NCBI GenBank assembly: GCA_030667765.1
Contig: DAOUVF010000207.1
Location: 1-5,981, forward strand
Length of the DNA stretch: 5,981 bases
Direction of reading: 5' to 3'
From: Bacteroides sp.
GTDB lineage: Bacteria > Bacteroidota > Bacteroidia > Bacteroidales > SM23-62
Position numbers and translations under genes: made by a program. Numbering within the stretch: position 1 is the stretch's first letter; each line of letters starts with the position of its first letter. Below the pieces are notes generated by a model that worked only from the letters and a program-made list of their open reading frames with translations, did no database searches and was not told the DNA's origin. Shown here piece by piece: positions 1 through 5,098 of this stretch.

Positions 1-198
1 AATGTGGAATTAATCCCCGTGGAATCTGTGACCAATCCGAAAGCCATTATTTCAAAGAAATCGGTAGATGCAGATCTCACCATCATTGGCTTCAGGAGTG
101 AGCTGATCAAGACTGAAGGGATCAAGATCTTTTCAGATTATGAAGACATCGGGAATATCCTGTTCGTTAGCTCAACTAAAGAGAAGGAAATTAAGTAG
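1..198 (+). CDS. C-terminal fragment of a probable SLC12-type cation-chloride cotransporter / permease (5' end outside window)
   Basis: The frame is open from the left edge and ends at TAG 196-198, so this is the last 65 codons of a longer gene. The GTG at position 4 is probably an internal valine, not the start. The visible protein is soluble, with no membrane segment. It has a VDADLTIIGFR stretch, then a short acidic linker (FSDYEDIGN), a hydrophobic strand (ILFVSS) and a lysine/glutamate-rich end. An '(S/D)ADLxIxGF' strand followed by a final 'xILFV' strand resembles, from memory, the cytosolic C-terminal domain of bacterial Na-K-Cl cotransporter-like SLC12/APC permeases. A universal-stress-protein-like domain at the end of another transporter is the main alternative. 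The assignment rests on about 60 residues and is tentative; that a real coding end lies here is much surer. coaD starts 24 bp downstream on the same strand. Confidence 0.55.
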   Translation, partial: NVELIPVESVTNPKAIISKKSVDADLTIIGFRSELIKTEGIKIFSDYEDIGNILFVSSTKEKEIK

Positions 199-203
199 CT
201 TTG
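196..203 (+). promoter_or_regulatory. Candidate Bacteroidota -7 promoter element for coaD
   Basis: TAGCTTTG is an exact match to the TAnnTTTG consensus recognised by the Bacteroidota primary sigma factor. It begins with the TAG stop codon of the preceding gene and ends 19 bases before the coaD ATG, which would give a leader of roughly a dozen bases. I see no TTTG-like -33 element 19-21 bases upstream, so the site may be weak, or coaD may simply be co-transcribed with the gene before it. Confidence 0.3.
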
Positions 204-222
204 TATTCAAGCAATTCCTGTT

Positions 223-705
223 ATGAGTAATAAGATCGCCATTTTCCCCGGATCCTTTGATCCCTTTACCATTGGTCATGAATCAGTCATCACAAGGGCA
301 TTGCCATTGTTTGATGAGATCATCGTGGCCATTGGCTCCAATACAAATAAGAAAGCCTATTTTTCCATGGAGCAACGCATTCAGATGATACGGCAGGTCT
401 TCAGTGAAAATGACCGGGTAAGGGTAGAGAGTTTCCAGGGATTAACGGTTGAATACTGCCGGCAGAAGGGGGCCCGGTATCTTCTCAGGGGACTCCGGAC
501 AGCCTCTGACTTTGAGTATGAAAGGGCCATCGCCCAGACCAATAAGGCCATGTATCCGGAGCTTGAGTCGGTATTCCTGCTAACCATTCCTGAACATACC
601 CCGATCAATTCATCCATTGTCAGGGATATTATCCGGCTGGGCGGAGATGCCAGCCAGTTCATCCCAAAGGTCATTGACCTGTCAAAATTTCCCAGGCATG
701 AATAA
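223..705 (+). CDS. coaD: Phosphopantetheine adenylyltransferase (PPAT)
   Basis: CoaD transfers AMP from ATP to 4'-phosphopantetheine, giving dephospho-CoA, the penultimate step of coenzyme A synthesis in the cytosol. The 160-residue protein has the usual length and all the expected motifs of the nucleotidyltransferase fold: GSFDP at 10-14, the ATP-binding T/HxGH motif as TIGH at 16-19, a lysine pair at 43-44, the LLRGLR...DFEYE block at 87-100 and the INSSIVRDI signature at 128-136 (counterpart of ISSSLVKEV in E. coli). The start at 223 places GSFDP at the normal distance from the N-terminus. The gene lies 24 bp after the preceding stop, and its own stop overlaps the start of the downstream secreted protein by 8 bp, so the two are probably co-transcribed. 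Nothing looks damaged. Confidence 0.97.
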   Translation: MSNKIAIFPGSFDPFTIGHESVITRALPLFDEIIVAIGSNTNKKAYFSMEQRIQMIRQVFSENDRVRVESFQGLTVEYCRQKGARYLLRGLRTASDFEYERAIAQTNKAMYPELESVFLLTIPEHTPINSSIVRDIIRLGGDASQFIPKVIDLSKFPRHE

Positions 706-2140
706 AACACTTCCCGGTATCATTGTGTTCCTGACATGCCTGTTATGGGGGTATGGACATGCAGACGGAGCGACTGTAAAGATCACCGGAAAGTCAGTTG
801 ATTATGCCGGTGACAGCCTTGTCTTTTTTAGCTACTCGAACATGATCACGTTCAGTGAAAAAGAGATTGCATCCTGCGTTGTAGGCGACAGTGGTACTTT
901 CGAATGCACCCTTACACTGGAAAAAACCAGGCTGATATTCTCACATCTTGGCGTTTATAATTGTTACATGTATGCAGAACCAGGCATGGTTTACGAGATC
1001 AGGCTGCCCCGGAAACGGCAGAAATCCATGGCTGACGAGGTGAACCAGTTTTTTGAAGAAACATCCGTGCATATATCATTAAAAGTGACGGGCACGACAG
1101 GCGAGCTGACTGTCCCGGGAAAGGATGAAGAACTTAATTTCCTGATACATGCTTTCAACGATTATTTTTATCCATACTACTACAAATTCGCTGTTAATGC
1201 ATACACTGACAGGATCAACCAGAAGGAGCTGAAGGATGCTGTCGGGAATCTGCAAACCCCTTTCAAGGATATCACTTCCCCATTCTTTTCGGCCTACATG
1301 GACTACCGGATAGGTCTGCTGAATCATTACGGCAACCAGGTCAACAGCCAGCGGATCATGGAGGACTTTTTCCTGGACAGGCCTGTGAGGTATCAGAATC
1401 CTGCCTATATGGAACTGTTCAATGAAATATTCAATGATTTTTTTGACCGGTTCAGTGAAAAGTACCCGAAACGAAACCTGCCCCTGGTCCTGAACAGGGA
1501 TAAGGATTATTCCGGGTTGAATGAAATCCTGGTCCGGGATGCCTCTCTCAGGAATGACTCACTGCGCGAGTTAATCCTGTTGAAGGAATTTTATGATGGT
1601 TTCTTTGATCAAAAGAATATCCGGTCCTCTATGTTGCAGCTGCTTGATTCTTTACAGGTAAACACCAGCATAGACTTACACAGAACGATGGTCAGGGACA
1701 TTATGCTGGAGATCACCAGGTTGCTGCCAGGTTATGCCCCGCCGGATTTTGCACTGTATGATCATGACAGCACGCTGGTTCACCTGTCCGACTTCCAGGG
1801 AGAATACATATACCTGGTTTTTTGCAATTCATTCAGTTATTATTGTATCAAGGAATACGAATACCTGAAGGTCCTTCAGCAACGCCTGCAGGACCAGGTC
1901 AGGATACTGACCATCCTTGTGGATGATAGTTTTCAAAGCATGCAGGTCCTGATGAAGAACAACAGTTATCCATGGACATTCCTGCATTTCTCAAACCAGC
2001 CGCAGGTCATCGATGATTATGATATCCGGACCTACCCATCCTACTTCCTGATAGGTCCCGAAGGCAAGCTGATCCTGTCACCGGCCCCATCACCAGTGGA
2101 AAATTTTGAAGCGACTTTCAGGCAATTACAAACTCAGTAG
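698..2140 (+). CDS. Secreted thioredoxin-fold (TlpA-like) protein with a degenerate SxxC active site
   Basis: The 480-residue protein begins with a hydrophobic signal peptide (about residues 4-19) and a possible cleavage site after GHA at 20-22, so it is probably periplasmic. Residues about 25-105 look strand-rich and resemble the N-terminal domains (DUF4369-like) of Bacteroidota thioredoxin-family proteins. Residues about 110-335 are largely helical, rich in aromatic and acidic residues, and unassigned. The C-terminus (about 345-480) is a thioredoxin-like domain: APPDF at 347-351, a hydrophobic strand leading into the active-site turn, cis-proline P447 in TYPS, then FLIGPEGKL. The expected CxxC reads S380-Y-Y-C383, with another cysteine at C376. 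The (S/T)xxC spacing also recalls the peroxidatic site of peroxiredoxins, though the cis-Pro region is TlpA-like. ATG 698 is chosen because it opens directly into the signal peptide; it overlaps coaD by 8 bp, suggesting coupled translation. The substrate is unknown. Confidence 0.8.
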   Translation: MNKTLPGIIVFLTCLLWGYGHADGATVKITGKSVDYAGDSLVFFSYSNMITFSEKEIASCVVGDSGTFECTLTLEKTRLIFSHLGVYNCYMYAEPGMVYEIRLPRKRQKSMADEVNQFFEETSVHISLKVTGTTGELTVPGKDEELNFLIHAFNDYFYPYYYKFAVNAYTDRINQKELKDAVGNLQTPFKDITSPFFSAYMDYRIGLLNHYGNQVNSQRIMEDFFLDRPVRYQNPAYMELFNEIFNDFFDRFSEKYPKRNLPLVLNRDKDYSGLNEILVRDASLRNDSLRELILLKEFYDGFFDQKNIRSSMLQLLDSLQVNTSIDLHRTMVRDIMLEITRLLPGYAPPDFALYDHDSTLVHLSDFQGEYIYLVFCNSFSYYCIKEYEYLKVLQQRLQDQVRILTILVDDSFQSMQVLMKNNSYPWTFLHFSNQPQVIDDYDIRTYPSYFLIGPEGKLILSPAPSPVENFEATFRQLQTQ

Positions 2141-2154
2141 GCTGACATTAATCA

Positions 2155-2769
2155 TCAGGCGGGAAGGATCGTTTTGATGACATCAATAATGGAGGTATAG
2201 GTATTATCATAAACTTCATTTAACCTGACACGCTTGATCCAGCGAACCTCACTGATATCCTCCTTGGCCAGGGGGATGGGTGCCGATTCACCCTTGTATT
2301 TCATTTCAAACCACTCGGTTTTTTTCAACATCAGGTCATTATTGAGTTTATAAATATGATAAGTACTGATAAGGAAACGTTGCAGGATAAGGCCGGTGAG
2401 TCCACATTCTTCTTCCACTTCCCGCAGGGCTGTCTGTTCCGGTGACTCGCCCGGTTCGGCTTTACCTTTGGGAAGGTCCCATTTACCACGCCGTTTAATT
2501 AAAAGGATCTCTCCCCGCTCATTGAGTACCAGTCCGCCAGCAGCATCAATATTATTGAAACATTGACGGAAGGTCTTGAACAGGGCATCCTGGTTATCGT
2601 GGAAAATGTACAGATTTCCCTTTCTATTGGGTTCCAGAAATTGCTTTAACTGGGGCCGGAGATCCGTGATATTCTCAAAAGCACAAACATAATCCCTTCC
2701 GACTTTGGTCATATCAGGCAGGGTATCATCAAGATAAATGGTTCGGCCGTTGAAAAAAACTTTATACAT
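2155..2769 (-). CDS. NUDIX hydrolase with an N-terminal extension
   Basis: This 204-residue cytosolic protein carries a complete Nudix box (GX5EX7REUXEEXGU) at residues 102-124: G102, E108, then REVEEECGL at 116-124. It is preceded by RGKWDLPKGKAEPGE. NUDIX enzymes split nucleoside diphosphates linked to another moiety, using Mg2+ held by the REXXEE glutamates. The WDLPKGK lead-in and the following STYHIY...KKTEWFEM region resemble Ap4A or diphosphoinositol-polyphosphate hydrolases, but the substrate cannot be fixed from sequence. Residues 1-72 precede the catalytic domain and form a small unassigned domain starting MYKVFFNGRTIYL. An in-frame ATG at 2878-2880 would add 37 residues, but these are antisense to a conserved part of pyrE, so I chose 2769. 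The 3' end faces the secreted thioredoxin-fold gene across a 14-bp gap. Confidence 0.9.
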   Translation of the reverse strand: MYKVFFNGRTIYLDDTLPDMTKVGRDYVCAFENITDLRPQLKQFLEPNRKGNLYIFHDNQDALFKTFRQCFNNIDAAGGLVLNERGEILLIKRRGKWDLPKGKAEPGESPEQTALREVEEECGLTGLILQRFLISTYHIYKLNNDLMLKKTEWFEMKYKGESAPIPLAKEDISEVRWIKRVRLNEVYDNTYTSIIDVIKTILPA

Positions 2770-2772
2770 TTG
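2765..2772 (+). promoter_or_regulatory. Candidate -7 promoter element for pyrE, overlapping the NUDIX start codon
   Basis: TACATTTG matches TAnnTTTG exactly and ends 4 bases before the pyrE ATG. Transcription would then begin at or next to the start codon, giving an almost leaderless mRNA. The box contains the complement of the NUDIX ATG (2767-2769). No TTTG is found at the standard -33 spacing; the nearest TTG (2750-2752) is too close. A chance match, or a pyrE promoter further upstream inside the NUDIX gene, is possible. Confidence 0.3.
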
Positions 2773-2776
2773 TTGA

Positions 2777-3412
2777 ATGAAGACCTCGGTTAAACTAGCC
2801 TCGTACTTATTACAAAGTAAAGCAATTATCATAGATCCTGCAAACCCGTTTACATGGGCTTCCGGATGGACTTCACCCATTTACTGTGATAACCGTAAAA
2901 CCCTTTCTTACCCGGAAATCAGGGATTTCATAAGAGATTCATTCATCCGGGAAATACAGGCATCATTCATGCAAGCGGATATAATTGCCGGGGTTGCCAC
3001 GGGTGCCATTGCACATGCCGCCCTGGTGGCCGGGGAAATGAGATTGCCTCTCATTTATGTCAGATCTTCCCAGAAATCACATGGGATGGCAAACCTGATC
3101 GAGGGAGATGTTTCCGTGGGAAAGACGGTGGTCGTGATCGAGGACCTTGTTTCAACCGGGGGAAGCAGCCTGAATGCAGTAAGTGCATTGCGTAAAGCCG
3201 GAATGAATGTACTCGGGATGGCTTCCATTTTCACCTATGGATTTCCACTGGCGGTCGAAAATTTCAAGCAGGCGGATATAGAACTGCACAGCCTGGGAAA
3301 CTACCATGATCTGATTGAGCAGGCTGTCCATACCGGCTATATTCAGCCTGAATTCCTTAAAACACTGGAAGGCTGGCGCAAAGACCCGGCCCGGTGGCGC
3401 CCAAAATCCTGA
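2777..3412 (+). CDS. pyrE: Orotate phosphoribosyltransferase
   Basis: PyrE joins orotate to PRPP, releasing pyrophosphate and forming orotidine 5'-monophosphate in de novo pyrimidine synthesis. The 211-residue protein is of normal length. It shows the orotate-site region FTWASGWTSPIYCDNR at 25-40, the flexible catalytic loop RSSQKSHG at 96-103 (R96, K100 and H102 matching the conserved Arg, Lys and His of the family), and the PRPP-binding motif VVVIEDLVSTGGSS at 118-131. The start at 2777 gives the N-terminal helix expected of the family. It lies only 7 bp from the divergent NUDIX start, so upstream control sequences must lie within the NUDIX gene. The SRPBCC gene follows after 11 bp on the same strand and is probably co-transcribed. 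I see no attenuator or leader peptide, and there is no room for one. Confidence 0.97.
   Translation: MKTSVKLASYLLQSKAIIIDPANPFTWASGWTSPIYCDNRKTLSYPEIRDFIRDSFIREIQASFMQADIIAGVATGAIAHAALVAGEMRLPLIYVRSSQKSHGMANLIEGDVSVGKTVVVIEDLVSTGGSSLNAVSALRKAGMNVLGMASIFTYGFPLAVENFKQADIELHSLGNYHDLIEQAVHTGYIQPEFLKTLEGWRKDPARWRPKS
2813..2844 (-). promoter_or_regulatory. Candidate promoter for the NUDIX gene, inside pyrE codons 13-23
   Basis: Read on the minus strand, TTTG (2844-2841) is followed after exactly 20 bases by TTACTTTG (2820-2813). The Bacteroidota consensus is TTTG, 19-21 bases, TAnnTTTG, so only the second base of the -7 box deviates. Transcription would start near 2806-2808 and leave a leader of about 37 bases before the NUDIX ATG. 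This is the only candidate in the window with both elements at the standard spacing. Confidence 0.4.
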
Positions 3413-3423
3413 AAATTATACGC

Positions 3424-3840
3424 ATGACAAGAATTGAAAGCAGAATAGGGGTTGTTAAACAGCCTGCAGAGAAAATATTCAACTATATCTCCAATTTCAA
3501 CAATTTCAATCAATTGATCCCTGAGGATAAGGTTAAGGATTTTGAATCAACCGATGATACCTGCAGGTTTAAAGTTGAAGGGATAGGCCAGGCCGGACTC
3601 CGGATCATCGAGAAAGAACCTCACAAGCTGATCAAGATATCCAGCGATGAGGAAACCACGTTCGACCTGCTGTTATGGATACAGATCAAGGAGATTGAAC
3701 CAGGGGATTCAAGGATAAAAATCACAACAGAAGTGAATCTGAACCCCATGATGGCAACCATGGTCAGGAAACCCCTGAAGAACTTTATCGATACCCTGAT
3801 TGAACAGGCTGAAAAGATCAGTTATGATCCGGCGGAATGA
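3424..3840 (+). CDS. SRPBCC (START/Bet v1-like) fold protein, function unknown
   Basis: This small 138-residue soluble protein resembles the SRPBCC-superfamily proteins that I recall next to pyrE in many Bacteroidota. The fold is suggested by the layout: an N-terminal strand (RIESRIGVV), a 'PAEKIFNYISNFNNFNQLIP' helix-turn segment at 14-33, alternating strands over 40-105 (for example LLLWIQIKEI at 82-91 and SRIKITTEVNLN at 96-107), and a long C-terminal helix at 117-132 (KPLKNFIDTLIEQAEK) that would close the hydrophobic pocket. Such folds bind hydrophobic ligands, but neither ligand nor reaction can be read here. ATG 3424 is chosen because it starts directly at the first strand; an upstream GTG at 3394 would overlap pyrE and add ten unlikely residues. 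Its last 23 bp overlap the end of birA on the opposite strand. Confidence 0.8.
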   Translation: MTRIESRIGVVKQPAEKIFNYISNFNNFNQLIPEDKVKDFESTDDTCRFKVEGIGQAGLRIIEKEPHKLIKISSDEETTFDLLLWIQIKEIEPGDSRIKITTEVNLNPMMATMVRKPLKNFIDTLIEQAEKISYDPAE

Positions 3841-4615
3841 TCCCCAGATATTCCACTTCCTTGAACCCAAATGTCAAAATGTCCCCCTTCCCGGATTCCA
3901 GCACCAGCTCCCCGGAAGGAAGCACATCCCTGATAATAGCAGTGAATTTGCCCGCAGCTGACCGGTAGTAGGCTGTAACCCCCAACCGGTAAAGCCTTTG
4001 ATTATATGACTCCATGACCAATCTCTCATTACCCGTTATAAGTGTATTGTACCATCTCTCCATGGAACTTCTGAATTCTTTCAGCAGGCTGTTCATGTCA
4101 TAATGGCACCCTTTTTCAATCTTCAGGGAAGTCGGGGCGGGAATGGAAGGATTAAAAGTTGTCTGATTTACATTGACCCCGATACCGATAATACTATGGC
4201 TGATGGTATGGCTGATAATCATGTTCTCAATCAATATGCCTGCCATTTTGTAATCCCCGACCAACATGTCGTTGGGCCATTTTATTTGTGTTTCTTCGCA
4301 CTGATTGTCAATGACTTCATGCAGTGATAGGCTGGCAATTCTCGAAAGATGGAAAGCCTGTTCAGGAGATAGAAAATCAGGTTTCAGCAACATACTGAAT
4401 AACAGGTTCATCCCCCTTTCACTTTGCCAGCTGTTTCCGGCATGTCCCTTGCCTGCATGCTGGTACTCCGCCCTGATGATGCACCCTTCTGCCAGGTCTT
4501 CAGTCATGAGCAGGCGGTTCATCTCCCCGTTGGTGGAATCAATTTCCCGGTATTGCCTGACCTCATTGCTTAATTTTCTGATAATCATAATCTTCTGACA
4601 AATTTTGTATTTCAT
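3818..4615 (-). CDS. birA: Biotin--[acetyl-CoA-carboxylase] ligase, catalytic form without HTH domain
   Basis: BirA activates biotin with ATP and transfers it to a lysine on biotin carboxyl carrier proteins. Using ATG 4615, the protein has 265 residues. It shows EIDSTN at 24-29, the biotinyl-AMP loop GKGHAGNSW at 55-63 (GRGRRGRxW in E. coli), KWPNDM at 112-117, the DYKMAGILIE segment at 122-130 with the expected catalytic lysine K123, and GIGVNVNQ at 144-151. Residues from about 212 form the small SH3-like C-terminal domain. There is no N-terminal winged-helix domain, so it is a ligase only and not a repressor of biotin genes. An internal ATG at 4588, nine codons in, would keep every motif and is an equally good start. 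The gene is divergent from rsfS across 108 bp and overlaps the SRPBCC gene end to end. Confidence 0.95.
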   Translation of the reverse strand: MKYKICQKIMIIRKLSNEVRQYREIDSTNGEMNRLLMTEDLAEGCIIRAEYQHAGKGHAGNSWQSERGMNLLFSMLLKPDFLSPEQAFHLSRIASLSLHEVIDNQCEETQIKWPNDMLVGDYKMAGILIENMIISHTISHSIIGIGVNVNQTTFNPSIPAPTSLKIEKGCHYDMNSLLKEFRSSMERWYNTLITGNERLVMESYNQRLYRLGVTAYYRSAAGKFTAIIRDVLPSGELVLESGKGDILTFGFKEVEYLGIIPPDHN

Positions 4616-4685
4616 ATCCCCGGATGGACAAAGTTCGTTATTTTCCGTTTAAATGGCATGCCTTTTGAAGATTCACATCAGTAAG

Positions 4686-4703
4686 AATCATTAAAAATCA
4701 TTA
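4686..4703 (+). repeat. Two direct copies of AATCATTA, 10 bp apart, upstream of rsfS
   Basis: AATCATTA occurs at 4686-4693 and again at 4696-4703, a start-to-start distance of 10 bp, close to one turn of the DNA helix. The second copy runs into the -7 box. The pair is also flanked by GTAA (4681-4684) and TTAC (4701-4704), which are inverted with respect to each other. Both the position and the helical spacing would suit a regulator that binds one face of the promoter, but the region is AT-rich and a chance duplication is possible. Confidence 0.4.
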
Positions 4704-4709
4704 CTTTTG
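4702..4709 (+). promoter_or_regulatory. Candidate -7 promoter element for rsfS-ftsH
   Basis: TACTTTTG matches TAnnTTTG exactly and is followed by C, as is common in Bacteroidota promoters. It lies in a true intergenic region, 14 bases before the rsfS ATG, predicting a leader of only about 8-10 bases. No TTTG lies at the standard -33 distance; the nearest, 4664-4667, is 34 bases upstream. It is the best placed -7 box in the window. Confidence 0.5.
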
Positions 4710-4723
4710 CGATAAATCAGCGG

Positions 4724-5098
4724 ATGAATAAAACTCAGGAGAGCGCCCCGGGTAAATTAGGCAGGACAATAATAGATTGCATTCAGGAGAAAAAGGGGTC
4801 AGGCATTGTACAGATTAACCTTACAAAAACAGATAATTCAGTTTGTGAGTTTTTTATCATAGCACATGGCGATTCGAATACCCAGGTAAAAGCCATTGCC
4901 GCACATATTGAAGATTACCTGAAAAAGCAGTATAAAATCCGTCCCTTGCATACAGAAGGATATGAGAATGCGCAATGGGTTTTGCTCGATTACAACAGCA
5001 TCGTGGTGCATATATTTCAGCAGGAAACCAGGGAATATTATAAGCTGGAAGAACTGTGGGCTGATGCGGAAATTGAAATAAAAGACTATGACAGATAA
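4724..5098 (+). CDS. rsfS: Ribosomal silencing factor RsfS
   Basis: RsfS (Iojap/DUF143 family) binds ribosomal protein uL14 on the large subunit and blocks joining with the small subunit, lowering translation when nutrients are scarce. The 124-residue protein covers the whole family domain: IIDCIQEKKGSGIVQINLT near the N-terminus, then CEFFIIAHGDSNTQVKAIA at 46-64, the TEGYENAQWVLLDY block at 98-111 region (family pattern xEGxxxxxWVxxDY), and IVVHIFQQETREYYKLEELW, matching the conserved VHVFxxxxRxFYxLExLW ending. The length and the N-terminal helix support the ATG at 4724. Its last 11 bp overlap the start of ftsH in another frame, which suggests one transcript and coupled translation of the two genes. 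Confidence 0.95.
   Translation: MNKTQESAPGKLGRTIIDCIQEKKGSGIVQINLTKTDNSVCEFFIIAHGDSNTQVKAIAAHIEDYLKKQYKIRPLHTEGYENAQWVLLDYNSIVVHIFQQETREYYKLEELWADAEIEIKDYDR

Larger units (their letters stand above)
4616..4723. promoter_or_regulatory. Divergent birA / rsfS intergenic region
   Basis: These 108 bp are the longest non-coding stretch in the window and must hold the promoters of birA (leftward) and of rsfS-ftsH (rightward). The rsfS side has an exact -7 element and the direct repeats listed separately. On the birA side, GAACTTTG on the minus strand (4636-4629) is one mismatch from TAnnTTTG, without a clear -33 partner; it would start transcription about 8-10 bases before ATG 4615. An 8-bp palindrome, GGCATGCC, lies at 4655-4662. 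There is no sign of a BirA operator, consistent with BirA lacking a DNA-binding domain. Confidence 0.6.

Noticed and set aside
617..697. TTG-initiated extension of the secreted thioredoxin-fold gene, 27 codons upstream of ATG 698
   Set aside because: It would overlap conserved coaD codons and bury the signal peptide behind a polar stretch; ATG 698 starts directly at the signal sequence.
381..710. Minus-strand open frame of 109 codons across coaD
   Set aside because: Shadow of coaD on the other strand; no recognisable domain and low-complexity composition.
731..742. Possible lipobox around C14 of the secreted protein
   Set aside because: The residues before the cysteine are F-L-T, which do not fit L-(A/S)-(G/A)-C; the signal peptide is more likely cleaved by signal peptidase I near residue 22.
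2141..2154. Search for a bidirectional terminator between the thioredoxin-fold gene and the NUDIX gene
   Set aside because: Only 14 bp lie between the stops, and I see no GC-rich hairpin followed by a T-run on either strand.
2463..2470. Exact TAnnTTTG match on the plus strand (TACCTTTG)
   Set aside because: It lies within and antisense to the NUDIX catalytic-domain coding sequence (Pro-Lys-Gly-Lys codons) and is followed by no plus-strand gene for 300 bases; a chance match.
2770..2880. Longer NUDIX start at 2880, adding 37 residues
   Set aside because: The extension is antisense to the conserved orotate-site region of pyrE and shows no family resemblance; MYKVFFN at 2769 is a natural start.
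4103..4598. Two plus-strand open frames of 74 and 97 codons across birA
   Set aside because: Antisense shadows of a gene with clear catalytic motifs; neither shows a family motif.
4655..4662. Perfect 8-bp palindrome GGCATGCC between birA and rsfS
   Set aside because: Too short to call an operator or terminator on its own; no second copy or T-run nearby.
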